Shown here piece after piece: positions 49,111 to 60,536 of a DNA stretch of 64,000 nt. The first letter of the stretch is position 1. The number at the start of each line of letters is the position of its first letter. Below the pieces are notes generated by a model. The model was not told where the DNA came from, ran no database searches, and saw only the letters and a program-made list of their open reading frames with translations. The stretch comes from Taenia hydatigena (taxonomy: Eukaryota > Platyhelminthes > Cestoda > Cyclophyllidea > Taeniidae): assembly GCA_036345935.2 (NCBI GenBank), contig JADWOT020001326.1:372001-436000 (forward strand), written 5' to 3'. The translations under genes were made by a program, and so were the position numbers.

Positions 49111-51277
49111 GATCCTTTATTTGGTCGGCCATCACAAATGAGTCAGACACTCAAGCCATATCGCCTCACGAACCGGCTTATACAAAACCACTTTTATTTA
49201 TTCCAGAGGCACCTCAAATTCGATTAATCCTTTGTTTGCCATTGAATAATTTTGGGCAAGCATATCCAATCATATGCTTTGGTTGAATACTTGTAGTTTA
49301 AAATTTAATGACGCTACTTTTAACAGCGATTGTAGCCGCATAAACACCTTGATTAAGTACGCTTTTCATTTTTCCTCATATTTAGGGATATAAACGCATA
49401 TGCATCAATGCCTACGTCAGTCTGAATAGATATGCTTGTTTTGGTTAGGGATTTTGTTTCATGCTATTCGCAAAAATATCAAGTGAATCGGCTCTAGTTT
49501 AGATTCGAGTGGCGCGCGAAAGAGCTGCTAGTGGTCAAATCATTTCAATCCTAACTTTTGTCGGCATTTTTGTCACATCACTTTATCATTTCATTCCACA
49601 AATAGCTGCCTTCTTTTCATGGTGTATCGCGGATTCACTAGGCTGCATTTGTCAGCAAAACGAAGAGAGCAGGCGGGTCGTGGTAAAGTTTGTGAAGCAC
49701 TTAAGCTCATTTTACAAAAAAAGTTGTCCGTTTCATTTAACTTAAAGATTGTTAGAGCGAATGACTTAACTGCAAAACTCGTTACATAATGCGCTATTTG
49801 ATTTTGCTTCAACGCTAAAATTGTAGATCCCTGCTTGTCTCCAGATCTCCAAGTTAATTGATACTCTTTTATTTTTAACGCAACAAGGTGCAGTCATGAA
49901 TCAAACTTAGCGTTAATTTAACCAACATAAACTGCCGAAATTTCCACATTGAGGATGTTCCCCACCACTTCCAATGTTCACTCTGCTGCTTCCTTTTAGA
50001 CAAGTTTTCTTACCGATTGTAGCTTGTTACACAATACAGCCTTGGATGATTCGATGAATCAGGGTGGTCAAGATAATCATCTCTAGTGATTCTAGAACAT
50101 GCTGTAGGTATGTTGCTTGTTTTATGATGCTTGGTCCTCTTCAAGAGGAAGTTCGTGGCAATTGATTTCGTTCTACAATGGTACAGCACTGTAGTGGTTG
50201 TAGGTGCCTCCTTTCATGACAACGTATCTACACGCATGAAATTTTTGACTGATCGGACAAGACTGGCTGACAAAGAACTCACAAGTTTCCGCAACGCAAA
50301 TGGATCCTGACAATTCGCAGACCGACAGTCGCGACTGATCTCATACCACTGTGCTTCCAAATGCATAAACTGCAGGGTTGTCGCGCCTGTAGAGCCCTAA
50401 AATGAGTGAAAGTAAGTTTTTGTGCTACGCTATTAGAAATAATTTTTGGTTAAACAGCATGATCTCATGAAGGATAAGGCTCGTTCTCACAGGGGCAGAA
50501 TGTGAATCATTGCTATGGAGATTGCTCAACCCCACCCACTTAATCGACAATAACTTTGAGACGCGAAGTAATTCAGTCTTACATTACCATGCATCACTCG
50601 GCATATTCCTTTTGGTTATAAGACAGGACAAAATAGTATATCACATGACTCGCCACACGTGCTGCTGCTCCATTCGCCCGCCCCTCAACGAGAAGGGGTT
50701 AAAGACAATAGCGCGAGACACGATTCTTCTACAACGTCTTCAAAGTGCCTATTACCCATTTAGACGGACTAAGCTCAAGCATCCAGCTTCGGTGTGGTAT
50801 GGAGAATAATCAAAGGGATGTTGGCAGACGTTTATTATTGCTAATGGTTTGTAATCAAACAAGTTTTAGAAGGCTTTGATCAAGGCGCGAGTGTCACTAC
50901 AAAGAAGGATTTTTTCTTGTAAATCTTATCTCTTCTTCAGCAGATGATTTTCACCGAAACACACTTGGAATGTTTGATTAGAACTTACCTCGTTTTGAAG
51001 TTTGGAGGGAGATGCTTTTGATCTGGTCTTAATTGGCCGTAAGAGCATTCATAAGGACATCCATCTCAGCACAGTAATACGTTGACACCAGTTCTGAAAT
51101 AATAATCAAGGGGAAAGAACAGTGGCGAAAAATAGCCTACTAAGGAAATAGCCATCATTTTGCCATCCCTATTTGAGTGCGAGGCTCCCCAGTCGCCATC
51201 GAACTGGTCATTGTAAACATTCTATGTCCTCAGTGGTTTCAAAAACTAGAATCGCAACAATTGTAAAGCATGAATAT
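49111..51277. other. no supported gene
   Basis: Plus-strand frames at 49509-49745 (one hydrophobic segment) and 50510-50809 read moderately like protein but have no domain and no clear splice context. Confidence 0.3.
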
Positions 51278-51763
51278 ATTCCTTAAGCACCTCCCTGCAG
51301 TCATTTATTCGTGCTCTGCTGCTATTGGCGTAATAGCGCATGGGTTTCATCACGGGAATTTATTCATCTTGACAGCTAACGTAGTGGGCTCTAAGGTGGA
51401 AAAGTAAGAGCTGAACGCAATAATCGTGTCTATCGACTTCAATTAGCTAGCTGTGCGAGGTGTTCAAAAGTTGCTAAAAAGGTCATTAGAAAAAATTCAC
51501 GGTGAAAAGCATTAACCTACTCCTTAAATCTCTCTTTTTAGTCACTTGCTCGCGTTCTGCTACCGTTGACGCCATAACGCATGAGTTTCATCGCGGGAAC
51601 CTCTTCATCTTGCAGAATTGCCAGCCAATGTCGTGGGCTCTAAGAAAGATAAGTAAGAGCTAAAAGTAATAATCGTATCTATCAAATTTTAACCAACTAG
51701 CAATGCAAAGTGTACGAAAAGTTATAAAAGAGGTCATTGGGTAAAATTCACGGTGGACAATAG
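51278..51763. repeat. tandem duplication, two diverged units of about 240 bases
   Basis: Unit 1 (about 51278-51515) and unit 2 (about 51520-51763) share long stretches in the same order: TCATTTATTCG / TCACTTGCTCG, GTTTCATC, GTGGGCTCTAAG, AGTAAGAGCT, ATTCACGGTG. In the first 71 columns (51301 and 51542 onward) I count 17 differences, 15 of them transitions; the rest is more diverged with small indels. In unit 2 only, the minus strand is open for about 33 codons after TTTCTTAG (PRHWLAILQDEEVPAMKLMR...). Unit 1 has stops in that frame. No mobile-element ends seen. Confidence 0.8.
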
Positions 51764-54700
51764 AATGCACAAGCAACATTCAAAGTAAGGAGCCATAAGA
51801 AGAGCCATAGACTAGATTATTCAGGTATCTTCCAGTTGTGCATTAGCTACTCAAGTGAAATGGAAGTCTCCCAAGCCCAAATCATGCACTGCAGTTGCTA
51901 CTTGAAGCGCCTAGTCCACTGCAGGTCAGCATGACCTGTGCCTTAAACACGGGTAAGAAATTGGTGGCAGAAAATTATCGGCGCGTTGAACACTTTTGTC
52001 AATCCTACTGCCAATCACCAAGGGTTTTAGCTAGTGCTACAAAGCAAACAGGCTACATTAGTTCAAGGCGGTAGAAAAAAAAAGGGATTCGAGGCATTAG
52101 GATTAGTAACTTCAAAAAACTACAAGACGAATTCTACCCAATTATTGGTAAAGCAAGATAAAAGCACTAAGAGGATAATGCTCATAACTGGAGGCGAAAC
52201 AGACAATTGGCAGCTAGGATTAATTACATTTCAGACTTGAAGACTGACATGCCGCGAGGAATGGTTATCAGGCTTAAAACCTCACAGGATAGGAAAACCT
52301 GTGTCGGAATTTATGGCAGGCCACTGACACGAAAAATGATGGGGGCTTTTGCTTTATATCCATGATACAAGAATCAAGCAGATGGATCAAAGAGCCATTC
52401 GTCAATCACGAGATCAGATGAGTGTCTGGGTGAAAGAAAAGAGAAGCAATTCGCACAGATTGCAAGACGTCACCACCATTTGATTATCTTTACTTTCACA
52501 GAGTGTTGCGGACCTTTTAGATCTCATCGAGGGTGGAGAATTACGTAATTCATCGCAAGTACTTTCCCTTATCCCGCTTCTCCCATCACGCCAATTTTTT
52601 CCTCTTTGGCTTTATTTGCACTCTACTTATACATGTAATCCTAGCGAAATCTTTTTCTCTTCTGCATTCCTAGTCGATTGTAGCCATTGCATAGCCTGCA
52701 TCATTTCTTTGCATTTCTTCCTTAAAATCCACCCACTTCTAGGCAAGACGATGAAATTAGTAGCCGTTACAATCCGATAAACTTCATACCAGATGTACCT
52801 GTCCAGTTCTCTTTCGCTTCCTCCATAAGAACGTCTGTCTAAACTGCTTTGTGGAAACTCCCATTTTAGAGGCTTATGTGCTTTGTTTCTAAGGACGGAT
52901 TTATTTTGTAAATAAGAGGACCTTGTCATTCTGTCAACAAGGTAGCTCTGCTAAGGAACCGCAGACGACACGATCACTAGTGGGTCGTAGGCAGATTTGT
53001 ACAAATATATGCAGGAATGCCCTCCTCACCACTGCCAGGCCAACTTCCACTCCTCTGTTAGATTGGGTTTTCTTAGCAATTTATAGTTGTTTGAAAGACG
53101 GTGAAATTGATACAAACAAAACCATCCACCCTTCTATCTGCAGAGCATCCCTACAAGCAGAGTGTATCTAAAGGGGTGCATTTGCAACATCTTTGAACAT
53201 CCAACCTGAAGTCAAATGCATACAATGATGACAAAAAAGTGAACATTTTAAGGTCTACTCAACCACGGACCCACTACGATCTACCAATATTCACTAAGCT
53301 ACTGAAGTGACTAGCGTAATACTAATAAAAGAGGTGGCAGTGGCGGGGTCGTAGGCGCCGGTGAATTTGGTGGTCGCAGTGGTGCCGCCGTTATCGATCG
53401 GAGGCTCATGATTTTATCGATATTAATATTTGTTGGGTTGTTCGTGTTTGCGTTGCATCGGCAAAAGTACGGATAAGTGCATTTTGTGTTGCGCTTAGCG
53501 CTGATGCTTAGACAGTGAGGATAGAGGGAGAGTAGAATACGTGCTTCGGTTGGAATTGGAAAAAGGGTAAAAAGTAAAAGTTAGATGTATACGTTTTAGT
53601 AAAGTCGTATGAAAAGCAGAAATAATGGGTTAATTGCTTGGTGAATGGAGGAATGGATGGATGAATGGATGGAGGAGAGAGTGAGGTCGCAGTGATGAGA
53701 GAGAGTGAGAGAGCGATGGAAGCCTCAGCCACAAAGGCAGAAAATGAAAAGGCCCTGCATTCTTTCGGCCATGAAACATTACATTGTAAACATTAAGCCA
53801 GCCCGTCTTGATAGTAGTCAGGTGTCTGTGTGACTTTTTCCCATCCAAATTTCAACTTATTCTTAATGCTCAATTTTTCTGTCAACTGGATTATCGCCTT
53901 TAACTTTAATTTTGTGGTAGCAATGCTTGTAGTATTTCCACCTAACTGATTGTCTACATCAGTTATCGCTCCTCTGGCCTATTAAATCTTCATCTTCCGT
54001 TCAATGTAGTCTCCAAATACCTACAGAAGGGTAGTGTAATGCAATCAAGACAATAGTCGACTATCTGTCGGCGAATAAACGCAGCGATTCTATCTTTAAA
54101 TTCCTGTTGCTGTAGCGTCAGCGCAATCGTCAAACCTAAGATCCCGCCACAGGAGCACACTCGACGTACACGCAGGCAAAGGTTTTCTTCATAAATGGGC
54201 ATTGTCACTGCGTCTCTAATGGCGTCTGCCTTTATCCCAATTATTCTTACCACTTGCGTGGCAGCTGCCTCCGCGTCTCTATATTCCCACCGTTAATGAG
54301 TGGCCAGTTGAGCCTGTTGCTGAAGTACTGATCGTTCGCACTGCGCATGAAAGCGACGACGCCACTGCTAATTGTTCTGCTGCCAGTGCTGCCTACGTGG
54401 TGTCCATTGACAAGATTATCCTTTCGTTGATGTAAGCAGTTCTAGTAAAGAAAAGGGGGTAATGCCATCAAAGTTAGCATTAAGTTGCTTTGTTTCGCCA
54501 CAAGTAAACCCGGCTTCTGCTGGTATTTTATGCTGCGGCAGCACTGCCATCCCCTGATGAACGCCGTCCTTAGAATTAACCAAGCATCAAATCCGATGCG
54601 AAAAAGAAAAAAAACTTGCAGCTGATTGGCTTACGCGAAGGCGAGCCGAGACGGTGGTTAGGTTACCTTGTGGTACATCATCATTTTCATTTCTCACGGC

Positions 54701-57700
54701 AGAATCTAATCACGTGCATTTGATAACAGCACAGTAGAACACGGATAGCAAAGAAGCAAGTAAAAGGGAAATAATTTCCAGTCAGTTTGCATTGGTGTTA
54801 AATGGTATGAGTTTTTGTTTTCGCATTAGGCCTCCCAAACATTCTTGACGCAGTGCTGCATTCAGACGTATGCAAGTCTCCTCAGTCGGCATCGTAAATC
54901 CTCTATTAGTTTATTTGTAATCCTTAAAAACATTTAATCTAATGGACTTATATCACTTGAGTTCTGCTTCGTATTAGCATAATATAATCAGGGCTTTTGA
55001 TAACCCTAAATTAGGTCTGTCCTAAATAAGATAGGGAGTGGAGGGTGCTTTTAACCAGACTCTTCTCCACCCACGTCAAGTCTCTGGATTAATTATGTGC
55101 ATTAGCAAATAGGGTAGAGCACATTGAAGAGGCTTGTTGCTGTTAGGCCAGTGTTCCTATGGCTAGCGATAGCGACACGCTATATTCAAAACAATCTCTC
55201 GTCTTCCCAATGCGGCTCCCAAACAGAACGAAGCGCCTGATACAATCTGACTGCAAAGTCTGATTACCAAAGATTAGGTTAAATATCTCATAATCTAAAT
55301 AAAAATTCAGACCCTAGAGCAAGCGACTCGTGTTTTTCTTGCAGGACTAATAAATACGTGGTAATTGACCTTGGAAGTTGATCAGAAGGAGGGGTAAGGA
55401 GGAAGCTCGAGAGAGGCGAGGGGTCATCATAGCTCCCGATATTGGGAAAAAACTACTTCGGACTCTTGCCTCTGCACCGTGATAGACGAACTGTTTTTCG
55501 GGTCTTCTTAGTAACCCTAAACCATACTGTACGCAGAACACATATAGCCTCCGTGTATTGTCTCCTTTCATTTTCAAGGCAGCACCAGGACGTACTTGAT
55601 CATGCATAAGTAAAAAAAATATGGTTCTTCGTCCGAAACATTGTTTCTAGAGTCACTTTACATGGTTTTCCCAACGTATTCTATTTATGCATGACAATAC
55701 GGCAAGATGGGTAAGGCGGCGTCATCTTGCTTGAGGTAGTACCCTACTTGAGAGCAATTACAATGCGATGCAATTAGAATCCTATCTTCCTTTGTTTAGG
55801 TAGTACAAACAACAAGTGAGGATAGCATTCAAATTGCATAGCATTCACAGTGCTCCTAAGTAGAGTAATAAAATTCATGTACATAAAAATGAATAAATCA
55901 AACGCTATTGTTTTAAGCGTTTCCGAGCACTTTATGCGCTCATTTTTAACGTAATGTGGAAGAAAATCATAGTTAGTCTAACAGAGCTAAAATAATATAT
56001 TTATTGCATTAATTCTAGTAAACTAAAATCCATTGGAAGATTGTACAGGGTGTAAGTGTCTGAGAAGCCCGATAGTGATTGAGATCTATACTCATAGCAT
56101 TTAAAGGGCCACTATTAAGTGCACCCAGTAAATTAGTGATTAAGCATGGAGGTTGCTTACAGAAAAGCCATCCTGATGCGTCGGATCCAAGACTAGCCGC
56201 TTCCTAGAGAGGATCCAACATGTAAAGCTTCGCCTAACGTTGATCGACTTGCTCAGTGACAACTCGCGATTCTTTTGTCTGTTAAAGCTGTCTACTGCAA
56301 TGCAGATTTGGCACAGTATCTCGGTGTCAGCAGGTCAGCAAGCAGTCGTTATTATTTCTTATGCTTAAGGCATTTGACTCTGGCATGATCACCACTTTTA
56401 CCTTCGAGCTTTAAAAAGTGGCCCTATCTGTGACTTAATCTGACAAACCTTGCTTTGTATTAGGTATTAACTTTTGTAGGGGACGATTGAAGCACGATTA
56501 CCAGAAGATTATTCAACTGTCAAAAATCACGCGTATGCAGATGCCAAAGCATAAGCCTTTCGCAATAATGGGTGGTAGTTTCTTATACAAATTCCATTTT
56601 ATAATACAGAGGAAGAGAAAGAAAGAAAACACCAAGGCGTACTAATAATTGTGAAAATGAATATTAGCTACTTATCGAGCGATTAGTAGCGGTTTCGGCG
56701 CAAAAATTAGCCCAAGATGCAGAAATTAAATAACTTGAAAACAATATGAGTCTCTCACGAAGTTTCGTTAAGATTTGTTGCAGAAACTACCTAATCTTGA
56801 CTCTGTACCAATAAATTAGGCTTCTCTTACGGGCATTTGACTGGTGGTAAAATTCTCGCACCTTTTTCATTCGGCTAAATGCGCAAGGCGGATGGATGTA
56901 AAGTTCTCCTTATCTGTTTTAGCGACACCTTTAAATCCATAATTTTGGCTAAGCCTTTCCAACTCTTCTTTTGTCCCTCAGTCGGCACACTTTTCAGAAC
57001 CCATTATTCCTCGCTAACTGCTATTGTGTGCGCGCAACGATAATGATCGATGGCTCTATTCTATCATTACCTCTAAAGCGTCTTTATTCCTCTCTACATT
57101 TCCAGCAATCATCATCACCATGAGACGCTGCAAGTACTCGGTTGACTAGTGAAAGGACTAGGTTGCATAAAAATGACACCGCCTATTCTTCGTTCATGCT
57201 ATTATTATTAGACATAGCTCCAAATTAGGAATCTGGAGACAAATTTATCGTTCCATTGTTTGGCTTTACTGAACAATGGTAAATTCCTTGTGCCATATTG
57301 TGTTAACCAATCTCCAAAAACAAAATGTCATGACTTTTCTAAAGTTCTATCTTCCCAACGTTGCATGCATTCCAAACATTGCGCAATTTTATACATACAA
57401 CCCGAATTCTTAACATTTTAATTGAAACCCACCCCTGCATGCAGCAATGTTTAGGATGAAAGGCCGGAAGTATCAAATAAAAGCTATCTTCTTATGGTGA
57501 GTCCAAGCCTACTCGCAGAGCACATAGCTAAGTGTGCATCCGTGGATGCTATGTGGAGGCAGCTCGTCGCCACACTCTAAAAGGTAACAAAAACTTAATG
57601 GAATACCCAGTAGCTTATTGATCACACGCTCAATAATTAATCATGTTGCATTACTGTGGTAGGGTCTTAACTGTCAAGGCTACCAGTGGGATGTGACGCA

Positions 57701-57907
57701 CCGCAATGAAATACAATGCTTGCCGTATCATATCCATCCAGCAGCACCTGATTATTGTCAAAATACAGACCGTCCCGCATAAAAGCTTTTACGATTTGCA
57801 CTCATGACCTCTGCGCACTGAATGCTTTTGCCTTACTCGAGTATCGTTCAAGAGCAATGAGTTAAGAACTTAATATATAATCATCAATAAAAATCTACAA
57901 ATCTTGC
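51764..57907. other. no supported gene; a few exon-like frames and simple sequence
   Basis: 53640-53715 holds (GGAT)n-like and GAGA-rich simple sequence. A minus-strand frame at 53990-54253 (CSCGGILGLTIALTLQQQEF, then DRIAAFIRRQIVDYC) vaguely recalls a tetraspanin third helix and large loop with the helix cut short, too weak to call. Minus-strand frame 55347-55607 is protein-like but unassigned. Confidence 0.3.
52670..52738 (-). other. possible exon remnant
   Basis: After CGTCTTGCCTAG the minus strand reads KWVDFKEEMQRNDAGYAMAT, then ID and TAG; the frame continues protein-like beyond the stop (ECRREKDFARI). A CAG/GTACAT donor 60 bases upstream would join it in phase 0. It looks like a decayed exon of an unknown gene. 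Confidence 0.25.
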
Positions 57908-58869
57908 TCACCGAATAATGCATGCTCGTATTCCACGAAATACTTTAGACCAAATGGCTATAAAACGTATAATGCCAAGAAGTTTCAAGAATTCGTTGCA
58001 AGCTAAGTCAAATGGACAAAAGAATACTTACGGAAATGCTGTGATTGCATGTGACTTAACAGTGCTTCGAACGTCGGGTGTTCAGCAAAGCATTCCGTGC
58101 AACGAAAGCGTACTTCAGAGTTTGCATTCCCTTGGGCTAAAGCATCGTATAATAAAGCGTAAGTTTAAAAGGCGATTGTGTTTAAAGCCAAGACTACGGC
58201 TGAGGAGCAGCGCACACGTAGAATTTTATCAGATGTTAATTGATGCTAACTTACAAATATGTGCGTTGACGAAATGGGTGAGAAGTTCTCCGAAGTTTGG
58301 GAATGGAATGAAGCAAAGGGAACATGCATTGTGGTCCCATTCTATTTGGAGGTTAAAAGGAAGTGTTTTAAAATATAAGAGGACACAAAGCAAGAATAAT
58401 GGAGAGGTCTTGCCATTTTTCTTACCTCTTTGATGTAGTAAGAGCATCCCGTAGGTTCTGCAACATGTTAGACAAATTGAGCAATATGCATCTAAGAACG
58501 CTAAAAGGCGCCAATCATGCGTAAAATTAGAACCTAAAATCTTTGACGCAAATCATCTAATTCGCCTGCTTATTAAGCACCCCATTATCATTTGGATTAA
58601 ACTAGCGTTATTCCTCTTGCTATACTTTGCATATCAATAACCCGTTGCGAAATAAATATGCGTAAACATAAATAATTAAGCACAGATACAGCCTTCATTT
58701 ATGTGTATGTTCACACGCATAAGGAAATGCATGCAAAATAAACGACACCTACCACGATGCTCGTTATTCGGGTGTGCAAAACCTAAAGTGACGCTTATGA
58801 ATAATAAGAAATGATACGTACATCTGTTGCCATGCATTATAACGGTAGAAATGACCAGTCGCGCAAAAC
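57908..58869 (-). CDS. C2H2 zinc-finger gene, copy M, five 3' exons
   Basis: Minus-strand exons 58869-58753, 58491-58426, 58341-58255, 58136-58032 and 57957-57908 (stop TGA), all joined in phase 1. The third and fourth are 87 and 105 nt, exactly as in copy P. Fingers 3 and 4 are complete: CSLC-x12-H-x4-H (after EWDHNA) and CTEC-x12-H-x4-H (in a context SEVRFRCTEC against SEVRLHCTEC in P). Finger 2 reads CLTCCRTYGMLLLHQR: nine bases (three residues) are gone between the second Cys and the His, giving x9 where the fold needs about 12. Finger 1 has CTYH where P has CGPC, so one Cys ligand is now His. The tail (PIWSKVFRGIRACIIR) is longer than in P. No stop or frameshift interrupts the model. It could be a fast-diverging paralogue or a young pseudogene. 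A nested plus-strand frame (57918-58433) is its shadow. Confidence 0.72.
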
Positions 58870-60344
58870 CTTGCAAAAGCGAGTGTGTTCGAATTAATGA
58901 GTGATCAAAGGATAGCCTGGAACTGTCCTCAGCATTGCGAATGATTTAGATGCAGAGGAACATTTGTCTTATGTGTTCGGCTATAAATTTAACCAAAGAA
59001 GGTATGTGGTTAGAATTCACCTTGCCTTAAGCTAGTACTTCTTCGTGCTGTGTTCCAACTCGCTTGTTTTGATGCAGCAAACATTTTAAAGGATTATATT
59101 TTGGTATGGTTGAACCATATCTTCATCATTTTTACCGGTATAGTGAGAATATTCTTTTTGGCCTCTGAAGTATAGAAATGAAAAAAAACGGTTGCTGAGC
59201 TTTTGTCTGATCAACCTGAAATGTATATTTACCCTATGTACATTAAAGATGTCTTTGCTCTGCACTTGTCATTTCCGGCCAGCATTACGTTGCGTCATAA
59301 ACAAACGAAACATGTTGCATTCGAAATTCGGGTCCCTGACCGATTGAGACTCCCTATTTCTGAACTTACACCTTACACCTTGATTGCTAAGAACATAGAA
59401 TTCGCTTAACAAGTTCTACTTACACCAGTTACTTGCATAGAAGAATTACACATCATAGAAGTAAGCTCCATGCTTCACAGTTCGGGATACTGTTGGGCAA
59501 ACAATATTCCTTCATGAAGAATGGAACCTGAAATTGCGGAGGTGGGGTTTGACTTACGATATTAAAGAGTGTTAAGCTTGCCTGCCCAATTAACAAAATC
59601 CTTGCTAAACGAGGAACTTAAACCTTAATTTTACCTTGCTTTATGGTGCATCGAAGTTACACTAAGACAAGAGATGCATCTGATCGCGGCCATAATTGAA
59701 GGCATCGGTCAGAAAGCCATGAAGGCGAATGTAAACAAATCACCCTCATTCGCTTTCTTTTACTCTCTCATCATCAACCGCTTAGCCTCCTTCGGGCACA
59801 GTCACTCTCGATTATTGCCCTTGAGGTAGCCGCAAAAATTGGATACCAAGAGTAAAAACTTTTTTGCCCTTCTACTTCAGAGAGTGACTTTGAAGTCTAA
59901 AATTGTGTGAAATCGCACTACCACCATTCGCAGCCTTTGTATGCAAGCCTCATTTGGCTTATTGTATGCACGAACGTAGATCTCAGCTGTGGTCAGGATA
60001 TGCAACTGTGCCAGCTCTATTCCCATGTAGTTGGTTGCTGTCGCTGAACTTTAGACTCGCCACTCCTGCCTTTGTCTCTCTTGTCTCACGACTGTTTTTC
60101 TTTTGTTTACTGTTGCCTAAGATAGACAATTGAGTAAAAAATGATTTCTACTCGTTAGGGATTCATGACAGCTGCCTCATTGATCCTCCTAACGCGACAT
60201 ACCTAAGAAAGTTAACCGTCAGCAAGATGAAAATTTACTATTTATCTGTTACGTCTTTGCTTTGACGGAAGCTGTACGCTTGATTAAATCTCTCTATAAA
60301 CCAGATTTTAAAACATGTCTATGGTGGGAGCGTTAGCAAATGCC
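58870..60344. other. intron or intergenic sequence of zinc-finger copy M
   Basis: It lies between the finger exons and the upstream homologous exon. A plus-strand frame at 59203-59409 (LRLPISELTPYTLIAKNIEF...) is protein-like but unassigned. 59903-60133 is a weak frame. No repeats noticed. Confidence 0.3.
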
Positions 60345-60536
60345 ATTAATGACGAGAAAAGTCTTCCTGGCTTTGTCGAAAGTTGAGGTAACTTCATTGA
60401 CAGAAGAGTGCGCAAGCGAAGAATTGCGTTTGCACAACATGTGCATCTCATCAATCAAAATTCTCGGCCCAATATAAAACTTATTGAGTGAATTTTGCAG
60501 TCCAGTTTCAAACGAAAGTGTTGGTAAATAGACCAC
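60345..60536 (-). CDS. upstream exon of zinc-finger copy M
   Basis: The minus strand is open and reads ...LQNSLNKFYIGPRILIDEMH..., later STFDKARKTF. Against copy P (32813 onward) the shared pattern is F-x-[LI]-G, then E-[LM], then STF-x2-A-[KR]-x-T at matching distance from the finger exons, and the bases after it align as well. The stretch is not a known domain. The exon borders are unclear: the donor used in P is not conserved here. Further right (60547-60795) the frame ...AYLHAWLLRFKQIKTQ... may correspond to P's first exon but is too diverged to claim. Confidence 0.4.

Noticed and set aside
53640..53848. Serine/histidine-rich minus-strand frames
   Set aside because: They translate GGAT- and GAGA-rich simple sequence.
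53990..54253. Tetraspanin fragment
   Set aside because: Only a vague likeness; the putative third helix is about nine residues long and the CCG motif of the large loop is absent.
57918..58433. 171-codon plus-strand open reading frame, the longest in the window
   Set aside because: It lies antisense to the zinc-finger copy M exons, which have intact splice sites, phase agreement and a paralogue; the plus-strand frame has no domain.
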